NCBI GenBank assembly: GCA_016290695.1 | Contig: JAEEUX010000162.1 | Span: 1-5,889, forward strand | Direction of reading: 5' to 3' | Source: Oscillospiraceae bacterium | GTDB lineage: Bacteria > Bacillota > Clostridia > Oscillospirales > Oscillospiraceae | Length of the DNA stretch: 5,889 bases | Shown here: in pieces, positions 1 through 5,544 of the stretch | How positions within the stretch are numbered: position 1 is the stretch's first letter | Layout of the letters: each line of letters starts with the position of its first letter | Position numbers and translations under genes: made by a program | The notes under the pieces: generated by a model | Told to the model about the DNA's origin: nothing | What the model saw: the letters and a program-made list of their open reading frames with translations, nothing else | Databases searched by the model: none

Positions 1-64
1 CAATATTGACAAAATTTGAAGAATGGCATTACAGTAATATCATATGAGCCCCGTGAAAAACTTG

Positions 65-93
65 TTGACATAAGAAGCCTGAAGTGTTATCCT
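65..93 (+). promoter_or_regulatory. Sigma70/sigmaA-type promoter for the leader and methyltransferase operon
   Basis: A perfect -35 box TTGACA (65-70) is followed by a 17-base spacer and a -10 box TATCCT (88-93; four of six consensus bases). Transcription would begin near base 100, just before the Shine-Dalgarno site of the leader ORF, giving an untranslated leader of about 210 bases before the methyltransferase. The perfect -35 box, the ideal spacing and the attenuator directly downstream make this the best promoter candidate in the upstream region. It is predicted from sequence only. Confidence 0.7.
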
Positions 94-123
94 ATGAACA
101 ATTATTTGAAAGGGGCGATATGA

Positions 124-231
124 ATGTTAATTAAATACGCTTTTATATCCGCCCACTCCATGCCTGCTATGTCCGAACATTCCTATTATTGGTCGGGCGG
201 TAGGCCTATACCCATTTTGCGGAAAGCGTAA
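124..231 (+). CDS. Putative 35-residue regulatory leader peptide
   Basis: A short ORF starts at ATG 124 and ends at TAA 229-231. Its Shine-Dalgarno site, AAAGGGG at 109-115, lies 8 bases before the ATG. The peptide begins MLIKYAFISAH and ends GGRPIPILRKA, with Tyr-Tyr-Trp at residues 21-23. It has no signal peptide and no recognisable domain. There is no run of one amino acid, as a classical amino-acid attenuator would have, so the act of translation probably matters more than the product. The last ten codons overlap the antiterminator arm (202-212), so a ribosome finishing the ORF would cover that arm. An alternative ATG at 120 gives only MNVN and lies 4 bases from the Shine-Dalgarno site, so it is less likely to be used. 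I infer a cis-acting leader; I do not recognise the peptide. Confidence 0.55.
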   Translation: MLIKYAFISAHSMPAMSEHSYYWSGGRPIPILRKA

Positions 232-264
232 TAAATATACGCTTGCAAGCAGCGGCATAGGCTT
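202..264 (+). promoter_or_regulatory. Antiterminator pairing and accessory leader hairpins
   Basis: Bases 202-212 can pair with 254-264 (10 of 11 positions, one A-C mismatch, one G-T pair). Bases 254-262 are the left arm of the terminator at 250-285, so the two structures exclude each other. Two other elements sit in the leader. CCGCCC at 149-154 is complementary to GGGCGG at 195-200, just before the antiterminator arm. AAGCGTA at 224-230 is complementary to TACGCTT at 238-244, forming a hairpin that contains the leader stop codon. In the simplest reading, a ribosome that completes the leader masks 202-212 and lets the terminator form, while a ribosome stalled earlier leaves 202-212 free and allows read-through. 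The pairings are visible in the sequence; the mechanism is inferred. Confidence 0.6.
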
Positions 265-295
265 TTTAATAAGTCTATGCTGCTGTTTTAATTTT
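250..295 (+). terminator. Rho-independent terminator acting as an attenuator
   Basis: The arm 250-262 pairs with 273-285 over 13 positions (two G-T pairs). Two further A-T pairs (263-272 and 264-271) close a six-base loop. The tail TTTTAATTTT (286-295) follows at once. It lies between the leader ORF and the methyltransferase Shine-Dalgarno site, which starts one base after the tail. No complete gene precedes it apart from the leader ORF, so it is best read as a regulated attenuator, not as the end of an upstream operon. Confidence 0.8.
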
Positions 296-311
296 GAAAG
301 GAAGGATAAAA

Positions 312-1106
312 ATGACTGCAAAGGAAATACTTTCTCGCTACTACGAAGCATACGACGAGGATGGCAGGCTGTCCGTCAGCAGGCGCGGGCAGCTTGAATA
401 CGCAACTACTATGCGATATATCAGGAAATATCTGCTCCCCGGCGACAAGGTTCTGGAGCTTGGCGCGGGCACGGGGCGCTATTCCCTCGCGCTTGCGGGC
501 GAGGGTTTTGATGTGACAGCCGTTGAGCTTATTGAACATAATCTGGAGGTTTTGAAGGCAGGAATAAGGGAAACGATGAACATTCAGGCGCTTCAGGGTG
601 ACGCACTGGAACTGACCATGTTCGACAATGCGGCCTTCGATATGACGCTTGTTCTCGGCCCGATGTATCACCTTTTCACCGAATCGGATAAGCTGCGGGC
701 GCTCTCCGAGGCAGTTCGCGTAACAAAGCCCGGCGGTATTCTTATGGTTGCCTACTGCGTTTCCGACGCGAGCATAATCGAATACGGCTTCCGCGGCGGT
801 CACATCCGTGAGCTTATCGCGGAAGGGCTTCTGGACGCCGAGACATTCACGGCACGTTCATCGCCGAAGGAGCTTTTCGAGCTTGTCCGTAAGCCGAATA
901 TTGACCGGCTGAACGCCGCATTTCCGCTAAAACGCCTGCACTACGTCTCGACGGACGGCATAGCCTACTTCATGCGCCGGGATTTGGAGGAAATGGAACC
1001 GGATATTTTTGAGCTTTTCATGAAATACCACCTTACAATCTGTGAAAACCCCGAGCTCACAGGAGCTACCGCTCACAGCTTGGATATACTGCGAAAGGAA
1101 GGATAA
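312..1106 (+). CDS. Class I SAM-dependent methyltransferase, substrate unknown
   Basis: A 264-residue cytoplasmic protein with a Rossmann-type methyltransferase fold. Motif I, VLELGAGTGRYS, is at residues 47-58 and forms the SAM-binding glycine loop. An acidic residue at the end of strand beta2 (E72) should bind the SAM ribose. GDALEL (96-101) and MTLVLGPMYHL (111-121) match the later motifs, and KPGG (139-142) the turn before strand beta5. The C-terminal 110 residues would determine the substrate, and I cannot assign it. The ATG at 312 is chosen because GAAAGGAAGG (296-305) sits at the right distance; an in-frame TTG at 294 would overlap the terminator tail and this Shine-Dalgarno site. The gene lies behind a leader ORF and attenuator and four bases before a GNAT gene. 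The fold is clear. A role in modifying rRNA, an antibiotic or a metabolite is open. Confidence 0.92.
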   Translation: MTAKEILSRYYEAYDEDGRLSVSRRGQLEYATTMRYIRKYLLPGDKVLELGAGTGRYSLALAGEGFDVTAVELIEHNLEVLKAGIRETMNIQALQGDALELTMFDNAAFDMTLVLGPMYHLFTESDKLRALSEAVRVTKPGGILMVAYCVSDASIIEYGFRGGHIRELIAEGLLDAETFTARSSPKELFELVRKPNIDRLNAAFPLKRLHYVSTDGIAYFMRRDLEEMEPDIFELFMKYHLTICENPELTGATAHSLDILRKEG

Positions 1107-1110
1107 AACG

Positions 1111-1671
1111 ATGCAAAAAATCGGAACAAAGCTTATCGAAACGGAAAGGCTTATCCTGCGAAGGTTCAGAATCGAGGACGCGGAGGATATGTTCAATAAC
1201 TGGGCCAGCGACCCGGAGGTAACGAAATATCTCACTTGGCCCGCGCACAGGAGCGTTGAGGTCACGAAGGCGCTGCTGAACGACTTGGTTCCACGCTACG
1301 AGGACGGCGGCTGCTTCAACTGGGCGATGGAACTCAAGGAAACGGGCAGCGTCATCGGAAACATTTCCGTCGTGGGTCTTAACGAAGCGACGCAGGCCGC
1401 CGACATGGGTTACTGCATGAGCCGCGCTCATTGGGGCAAGGGTCTCATGCCAGAGGCTCTGAGGGCAGTTATGGAGTTTCTTTTTGACGAGGCGGAGCTG
1501 AATCGCGTCTCCGCCTGCCATGACCTGAATAACCCGAAGTCCGGGCGCGTAATGGAAAAAGCTGGGATGAAGCTTGAGGGCGTTCACCGCGCCGCCGGGA
1601 AGAACAACACCGGAATTTGCGACGTTGTTGTGCGCGCGATGATAAAAAGCGACAGGATCCATCGTCAATAA
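1111..1671 (+). CDS. GNAT-family N-acetyltransferase (RimJ/RimL-like)
   Basis: A 186-residue cytoplasmic acetyltransferase that would use acetyl-CoA. It opens with the RimJ/RimL-type strand TERLILRRF (11-19) and the helix IEDAEDMFNNWASDPEV (21-37). The acetyl-CoA pyrophosphate loop lies in MGYCMSRAHWGKGLM (99-113), with HWGKG replacing the usual R-G-x-G pattern. NPKSGRVMEKAGMK (141-154) is the typical C-terminal motif in which Asn and Ser contact CoA. The length is normal for the family. The ATG at 1111 is preceded by AAGGAAGG inside the end of the methyltransferase gene; only four bases separate the two genes, so they are probably co-transcribed and share control by the upstream attenuator. 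RimJ/RimL relatives acetylate protein N-termini, and others acetylate small molecules or antibiotics. The sequence does not decide between these. Confidence 0.9.
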   Translation: MQKIGTKLIETERLILRRFRIEDAEDMFNNWASDPEVTKYLTWPAHRSVEVTKALLNDLVPRYEDGGCFNWAMELKETGSVIGNISVVGLNEATQAADMGYCMSRAHWGKGLMPEALRAVMEFLFDEAELNRVSACHDLNNPKSGRVMEKAGMKLEGVHRAAGKNNTGICDVVVRAMIKSDRIHRQ

Positions 1672-1683
1672 CGCCGGAGACGC

Positions 1684-1714
1684 AAAAACGCCGCATCATC
1701 CGATGCGGCGCTTT
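1684..1714. terminator. Terminator between convergent operons, stronger on the minus strand
   Basis: CGCCGCATC (1689-1697) and GATGCGGCG (1702-1710) form a perfect 9-bp GC-rich stem with a four-base loop. On the minus strand the stem is followed by TTTTT (complement of 1684-1688), a standard Rho-independent tail for the lipoprotein and possibly the whole ribF operon. On the plus strand the tail is only CTTTG, so it is a weaker terminator for the GNAT gene, whose stop codon is 17 bases upstream of the stem. No other terminator is visible in the 63 bases between the genes. Confidence 0.82.
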
Positions 1715-1734
1715 GAAATACAGTATCACTCTGT

Positions 1735-2709
1735 TTACTCTTCAATCGTAACGCTGTAACCCGGGGTATAAATCGTGTCACCCGTGTCGTAATCGTAACC
1801 CTCGTTCAGGCCGGTTACTGTAAGGGTACTGCCGGAGAGCTTATATAGTCTGTAAATACAACCCTGAGATTCCTGTTCAGTTACCCAGTCCTCAGAAATG
1901 TCGCTGCGTTCCCAAATAGAATCAGCAGGATAGGAATTCAGAACTGTTCTCGCGCTGAGTGTACCGGTTTCCCAATCCTTGTCGTATATATTTTCGGCGT
2001 GAAGCGCCTCGGTAACGGCGCCGTCCTTATAGCTTACAATCGCGCGGTTCGACATATCCATGAGCGCATATCGGTCATTGCCGAGCGCCTTATATTCGAG
2101 GAAGGAATCAAGAGTGTCGTCCTTATAGCAGCAGAATGAAAGGCAGGGCTCGTCACCGTAGACAGCCTTGAAGACCTTTTTCATCCTGTAAACGATGCTC
2201 TCGTCCTCGTAATCAGGCGCATCGTAACACACAGTGTACTCATTGTAGTCCGTATTCTCGACGGAAACGTTTTCGTAGCCGCTTATCTCATAGGCGCTCT
2301 TTATCGTATCGAGCGAGGTTCCGTCGGCAAAATACACCGCATCAACGGACTCGATATCAAAAAACGGCAGATAGAAGAAACTCACCGGTTCGGGACGATC
2401 TTCTCCCTCCTGCGCCGCGGCTTTAGCGTTATAGGCTTCTGCCATGGCATCCACGCGTTCGATAAGGAGTTCAACAATGCCGTCATAATAAGCGTATACC
2501 TCGTCAACGGCATCTATAGCGTCCTCCTTTTCCTGCTTGGGCTCGGGAGAGGGCTGGTTATCTTCCGCCGCGTCGGGGGTGGTCGTTACGTTCGGTTCTG
2601 CGCTCTGCTGGGTATTGTCCTGCGCGGACGCTTCGTTTTTCGCAGCTCCGCAGGAGCAAAGCGAAAGGAGCATGAGCGCCGCAATAAGAATTAGTGCTGT
2701 CTTTTTCAT
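1735..2709 (-). CDS. Secreted lipoprotein of unknown family
   Basis: A 324-residue protein with a lipoprotein signal peptide: MKKT, a hydrophobic stretch (residues 5-17) and a lipobox LCSC with the modified cysteine at C20. After cleavage by Lsp it would be anchored to the outer face of the membrane. Residues 21-65 are a disordered linker rich in Ala, Asn, Gln, Glu, Pro and Thr, as in surface lipoproteins. The rest is acidic and rich in Tyr and Asp, with a helical segment around 66-100 and probably beta-rich sequence after it. It also has cysteines at 162, 189, 193, 194 and 284. I recognise no enzymatic motif and do not assign a function. The ATG has AGAGGT (complement of 2715-2720) five bases upstream. 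It begins 50 bases after ribF on the same strand, with no terminator and no convincing promoter between them. Confidence 0.85.
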   Translation of the reverse strand: MKKTALILIAALMLLSLCSCGAAKNEASAQDNTQQSAEPNVTTTPDAAEDNQPSPEPKQEKEDAIDAVDEVYAYYDGIVELLIERVDAMAEAYNAKAAAQEGEDRPEPVSFFYLPFFDIESVDAVYFADGTSLDTIKSAYEISGYENVSVENTDYNEYTVCYDAPDYEDESIVYRMKKVFKAVYGDEPCLSFCCYKDDTLDSFLEYKALGNDRYALMDMSNRAIVSYKDGAVTEALHAENIYDKDWETGTLSARTVLNSYPADSIWERSDISEDWVTEQESQGCIYRLYKLSGSTLTVTGLNEGYDYDTGDTIYTPGYSVTIEE

Positions 2710-2731
2710 TTTCTACCTCTTTATTTTTTTG

Positions 2732-2751
2732 CTTTGTATGCCTTTATATGC
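2732..2751. repeat. Tandem 10-bp repeat upstream of the lipoprotein gene
   Basis: CTTTGTATGC (2732-2741) is followed directly by CTTTATATGC (2742-2751), nine of ten positions identical. It occupies 20 of the 50 bases between ribF and the lipoprotein gene. It could be a binding site or simply local slippage in AT-rich DNA. Confidence 0.4.
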
Positions 2752-2759
2752 CAATAAAG

Positions 2760-3671
2760 TTACTGCACGGCGGAAAAATCCGAGAAGAATTCTTCCGTAT
2801 GCCGCACGTCGTCCTTGATTTGGTTTTTCAGTTCTTCAAGCCCTGGGAATTTCCGCTCCGGACGAAGGAACGCGTAAAGCTCGCAGACGGCGAGCTTGCC
2901 GTACACGTTTCGGTTAAAATCCAGCAGGAAGCTTTCGACTGAAACCTCGCCCTTGCCCGTCACAGTCGGGCGGACGCCGATATTCGTAACGGCGCGGAAG
3001 GCTTCGTCCTCGCCCTCAAAGCGAATCATCGCGGCATAAACTCCGTGCCTGGGGACAAGCACGCTTTCCCCGAAATGGAGGTTCAGCGTAGGCGCCTCGA
3101 GCTTGTGGCCGATGCCGTCGCCATGGGTGACGGGGCCGGTTAAAACATGTGGATGCCCGAGCATTTTCACCGCTTCTGCCATATCGCCGGAGCGCATAAG
3201 CTCGCGGATATAGGTGGAGCTTACGGTGACGCCGTCCACTTGCACCTTCGGCAAAACATCGCAGCCGAAGCCGAGCCTTTCGCCCGCCTCGCGCAGTTTC
3301 TCCGCCGTTCCCTCGCCGCGGTAGCCGAAGCGGAAATCGTCTCCCACGACGAAGTGGACCGCGTTATACTCCCGGCGCATCAGTTCGACGAAGTCCTGCC
3401 ACGGCATATGCATCATCTTCTCGTCGAAATGAATGATTATAATGTCCTCAATGCCGAAATATCGCTTTACGATATACTCCCTGTCCTCGCGCGAGTTTAT
3501 AAGCTCTACGGTGCCGCTCACGAGCTGCTTGGGCGGAGTGTCGAAGGTGAGCATAGAAGGCGTCGCGTTCATAGCGTCGGCGCGCTCTTTTGTTTTTTGC
3601 AGGAGGCTCGCGTGGCCCTTATGGACTCCGTCAAAGAAGCCGAGCGCCACTACCCTTCCGGTACTTTGCAT
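2760..3671 (-). CDS. ribF: Bifunctional riboflavin kinase / FAD synthetase
   Basis: A 303-residue enzyme that phosphorylates riboflavin to FMN and then adenylylates FMN to FAD. The N-terminal FAD synthetase domain carries the nucleotidyltransferase signature GFFDGVHKGH (11-20), FVVGDDFRFG (107-116) and SSTYIR (151-156). The C-terminal flavokinase domain has PTLN (194-197) for ATP/Mg binding, TNIGVRPT (229-236), the catalytic Glu in ESFLLDF (E247) and the terminal RPERKF (270-275). The length is normal and both halves look intact. The residues before PTLN read LEA where Leu-Gly-x is usual. The ATG at 3671 has an AAAGGA Shine-Dalgarno site 11 bases upstream, and a stop codon a few codons further up rules out a longer protein in this frame. 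It follows truB by 47 bases and probably belongs to the same operon. Confidence 0.96.
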   Translation of the reverse strand: MQSTGRVVALGFFDGVHKGHASLLQKTKERADAMNATPSMLTFDTPPKQLVSGTVELINSREDREYIVKRYFGIEDIIIIHFDEKMMHMPWQDFVELMRREYNAVHFVVGDDFRFGYRGEGTAEKLREAGERLGFGCDVLPKVQVDGVTVSSTYIRELMRSGDMAEAVKMLGHPHVLTGPVTHGDGIGHKLEAPTLNLHFGESVLVPRHGVYAAMIRFEGEDEAFRAVTNIGVRPTVTGKGEVSVESFLLDFNRNVYGKLAVCELYAFLRPERKFPGLEELKNQIKDDVRHTEEFFSDFSAVQ

Positions 3672-3700
3672 GGTCTTGTTCGTCCTTTATTCTTGTGGTA

Positions 3701-3715
3701 AACAACAATGTTGTT
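3701..3715. repeat. Perfect inverted repeat between truB and ribF
   Basis: AACAACA (3701-3707) and TGTTGTT (3709-3715) are perfect complements around a single central A, so the site is a 15-base palindrome. It starts four bases after the truB stop codon. No T-run follows on the minus strand, so it is not an ordinary Rho-independent terminator. It may be a weak hairpin that slows RNA decay, or a protein site. It may also be chance in AT-rich DNA. Confidence 0.45.
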
Positions 3716-3718
3716 GAT

Positions 3719-4591
3719 TTATACTTCAAAAAAGCTTTTGATAACTCTTGCCTCGCCGCCCGAATTTTCCGCCACGGCGAGAAACTCCCCGCCCGGCGAA
3801 TATATTCTGAACCTGCCCTCCGGCATTTCAGCAAGCTTAGGCATAAGCCCGTTGCGGCATATTTTCTCGCCCCATGCGTCTGTCTTTACGGCGGGAAGCG
3901 CGCTGAAAACGCTGTCCACAGGCATTATCATATCGCTTACCTTGCCTGCGTTTATCGCATCCTCGACCTCGGCAATCGTGTTCGCGCGGCTGATTTCGTA
4001 AACGCCGACGCGCGTTCTTTCGAGCGCCGACATCGCCGCGCCGCAGCCGAGCCTGTCGCCAAGATCGGCGCAAAGGCTGCGGATATAGGTTCCCTTAGAG
4101 CACACGACGCGAATGCGCATATCGCCCTCCGTCTCCGGCAAAAGCTCCAGTTCGGATATAGTCACCTTTCGCGGCTTGCGCTCAAGCTCGACACCCTTCC
4201 GCGCGTATTCATAAAGCTTTTTCCCCGCGACCTTTATGGCCGAATACATGGGCGGAACCTGCTCTATCTCGCCGTGAAACTCCGGCAACGCCGCGAGGAC
4301 GGCCTCGCGCGTGGGACTAAGCCCCGTCTCGGAAAGGACTGTGCCGGTCGTGTCCTGCGTGTCCGTCCTAATTCCGAAGCGGACAGAGGCGACGTATTCC
4401 TTATCGCAGCTCTCCAAAAACTCAATCGCGCGCGTCGCCCGCCCGAAAAACACGGGCAGCACGCCAGTCGCCATAGGGTCGAGCGTCCCGGCATGGCCGA
4501 TTTTTCTCTCGCCGAGCAGACGCCGCAGCTTGGCCACAACGTCGAAGGAGGTCCAGTCCTGCTGCTTATTGATTATGATTATGCCCGTCAT
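3719..4591 (-). CDS. truB: tRNA pseudouridine(55) synthase TruB
   Basis: A 290-residue enzyme that isomerises U55 in the T-loop of tRNA to pseudouridine. The N-terminus GIIIINKQQDWTSFDVV (3-19) matches the family start. The catalytic block GHAGTLDPMATGVLP (32-46) contains the catalytic Asp at D38. QVPPMYSAIK (111-120) and SKGTYIRSL (165-173) carry the conserved active-site Tyr and the Arg that contacts the catalytic Asp. The last 60 residues fit the small C-terminal RNA-binding domain. The frame is open upstream to 4756, but the extra 55 residues are Arg-rich, lie inside nrnA and resemble no TruB. The ATG at 4591 gives the family start and has GGAAG (complement of 4597-4601) five bases upstream. 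It overlaps the nrnA stop as ATGA, indicating translational coupling. Confidence 0.97.
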   Translation of the reverse strand: MTGIIIINKQQDWTSFDVVAKLRRLLGERKIGHAGTLDPMATGVLPVFFGRATRAIEFLESCDKEYVASVRFGIRTDTQDTTGTVLSETGLSPTREAVLAALPEFHGEIEQVPPMYSAIKVAGKKLYEYARKGVELERKPRKVTISELELLPETEGDMRIRVVCSKGTYIRSLCADLGDRLGCGAAMSALERTRVGVYEISRANTIAEVEDAINAGKVSDMIMPVDSVFSALPAVKTDAWGEKICRNGLMPKLAEMPEGRFRIYSPGGEFLAVAENSGGEARVIKSFFEV

Positions 4592-5544
4592 GCCTGCTTC
4601 CAGACTTCTTCCGCCGCGCGGACTATGGCGCGTTTGGCTTCGTCCAGCGGCATATCGAGCTGGCAGCCCGCCGCCATTCCGTGGCCTCCGCCGCCAAATC
4701 GGGCGCAGACGGCGTTTGCATTTGCGTAATTCACCGTTCGCACCGAGGCCTTCCATCCGCCGTCATTCTGGCGCAGCGTAACGCTCATCTCGACGCCCTC
4801 GAACTGCCCCGCGATCACGGCAACGTCGTCAAGATCATCCTCAACGGCGCCGCTGCGGGCTATCATCTCGTCCGAAAGCGTTGCGACGGCAAGCTCTCCG
4901 TCCTTATAAAACTCAGTGCCGGAAACAATATCGCTCTCAAGGAGCAGCCGCGCCTTGGTCTTCGTCATGAAAAGGAGCTTATTCAGCGCCCCGTTCGGCG
5001 CCCCGGCATCCACAAGCTCAGCGGCTGCACGCAGCGTCTCCGACGTAGTGTTTTTATAGCGGAAGCAGCCGCAGTCCGTAGAAACGGCGATATAAAGGAG
5101 CGTCGCCGCCTTAACGGAAAGCTGCATCCCGAGGCTCTTTATTATCTCCAAAACGACCTCGCCGCAGGAGGCTTTTTCCTGCATGACGAGCGCAAGCGGC
5201 GCATACCCGCTGTTGGAGGGGTGATGGTCTATCGAAAGCTCGGTCTTCCCGCGCAGGGTCTCCGCGTTCGTCTGGATGATGCCCTCGTCGGCAAGGTCTG
5301 CGCTGACGAGGCAGGAATAAGCATAGTCCTCGGGGGCATAGAACTCTTCAATATAAGGAATAAACTTATCCGTCGCCTGTGGGTTGGGCAGGGTATAAGC
5401 CGTCTTCCCCATCTCGCGCAGGATGCAGCATAGGGCGGCGGCGCTGCCGAGAGCGTCCCCGTCCGGTCTGCGATGGCTGATTATAAGGAAGCCGTCATGC
5501 TCGCGCAGAAACTGCGCAGCCTCAGTTATCTGTATCTTCTTCAT
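4588..5544 (-). CDS. nrnA: DHH/DHHA1 phosphoesterase, NrnA-type nanoRNase/pAp phosphatase
   Basis: A 318-residue cytoplasmic Mn-dependent phosphoesterase. NrnA relatives degrade 2-5 nt RNAs (or pGpG) and dephosphorylate 3'-phosphoadenosine 5'-phosphate. Metal ligands are visible in order: HRRPDGDALGS (24-34), ADLAD (82-86), the signature DHH (106-108) and STDCGCFRYKNT (155-166, D157). The DHHA1 domain ends with GGGGHGMAAG (284-293), which binds the substrate. All catalytic motifs appear intact. I place the start at ATG 5544; the frame also opens with TTG at 5565, adding seven residues, but ATG gives the usual short N-terminus. The site before it (GGCGG, complement of 5550-5554) is a weak Shine-Dalgarno match, so translation is probably coupled to rbfA, whose end it overlaps by 23 bases. 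It sits between rbfA and truB, the standard Firmicutes position. Confidence 0.93.
   Translation of the reverse strand: MKKIQITEAAQFLREHDGFLIISHRRPDGDALGSAAALCCILREMGKTAYTLPNPQATDKFIPYIEEFYAPEDYAYSCLVSADLADEGIIQTNAETLRGKTELSIDHHPSNSGYAPLALVMQEKASCGEVVLEIIKSLGMQLSVKAATLLYIAVSTDCGCFRYKNTTSETLRAAAELVDAGAPNGALNKLLFMTKTKARLLLESDIVSGTEFYKDGELAVATLSDEMIARSGAVEDDLDDVAVIAGQFEGVEMSVTLRQNDGGWKASVRTVNYANANAVCARFGGGGHGMAAGCQLDMPLDEAKRAIVRAAEEVWKQA

Noticed and set aside
6..35. Second promoter: TTGACA at 6-11 with TACAGT at 30-35
   Set aside because: The -35 is perfect but the -10 matches only four of six bases with an 18-base spacer, and a comparable promoter with ideal spacing lies closer to the leader ORF. 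It could be a weak second start, but I cannot support it.
124..295. A metabolite riboswitch or T-box controlling the methyltransferase
   Set aside because: I see no T-box sequence, SAM-riboswitch core or other known aptamer. The translated ORF with overlapping alternative pairings explains the region better.
127..803. Minus-strand ORFs across the leader and the methyltransferase start
   Set aside because: They run through the promoter, the terminator and the methyltransferase without a Shine-Dalgarno site or domain; they are shadows.
1042..1110. A longer GNAT protein starting at 1042
   Set aside because: This start lies inside the methyltransferase gene without a Shine-Dalgarno site, whereas the ATG at 1111 has an excellent one and gives the usual N-terminus.
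1066..1668. Minus-strand ORF of 200 codons opposite the GNAT gene
   Set aside because: It mirrors a GNAT gene with clear motifs and a strong Shine-Dalgarno site; the antisense product has no recognisable features.
3590..4729. Long plus-strand ORF of 379 codons opposite truB
   Set aside because: It lies antisense to well-supported truB and the ends of its neighbours. The product is Arg/His/Ala-rich with no recognisable domain, as expected for a shadow frame in GC-rich coding sequence.
4592..4756. A longer TruB starting at 4756
   Set aside because: The 55 extra residues lie inside nrnA, are Arg-rich and do not resemble TruB N-termini. The family start and a Shine-Dalgarno site are at 4591.
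4681..5433. Plus-strand ORF of 250 codons opposite nrnA
   Set aside because: It is antisense to an intact DHH phosphoesterase, has no clear ribosome-binding site and shows no domain.
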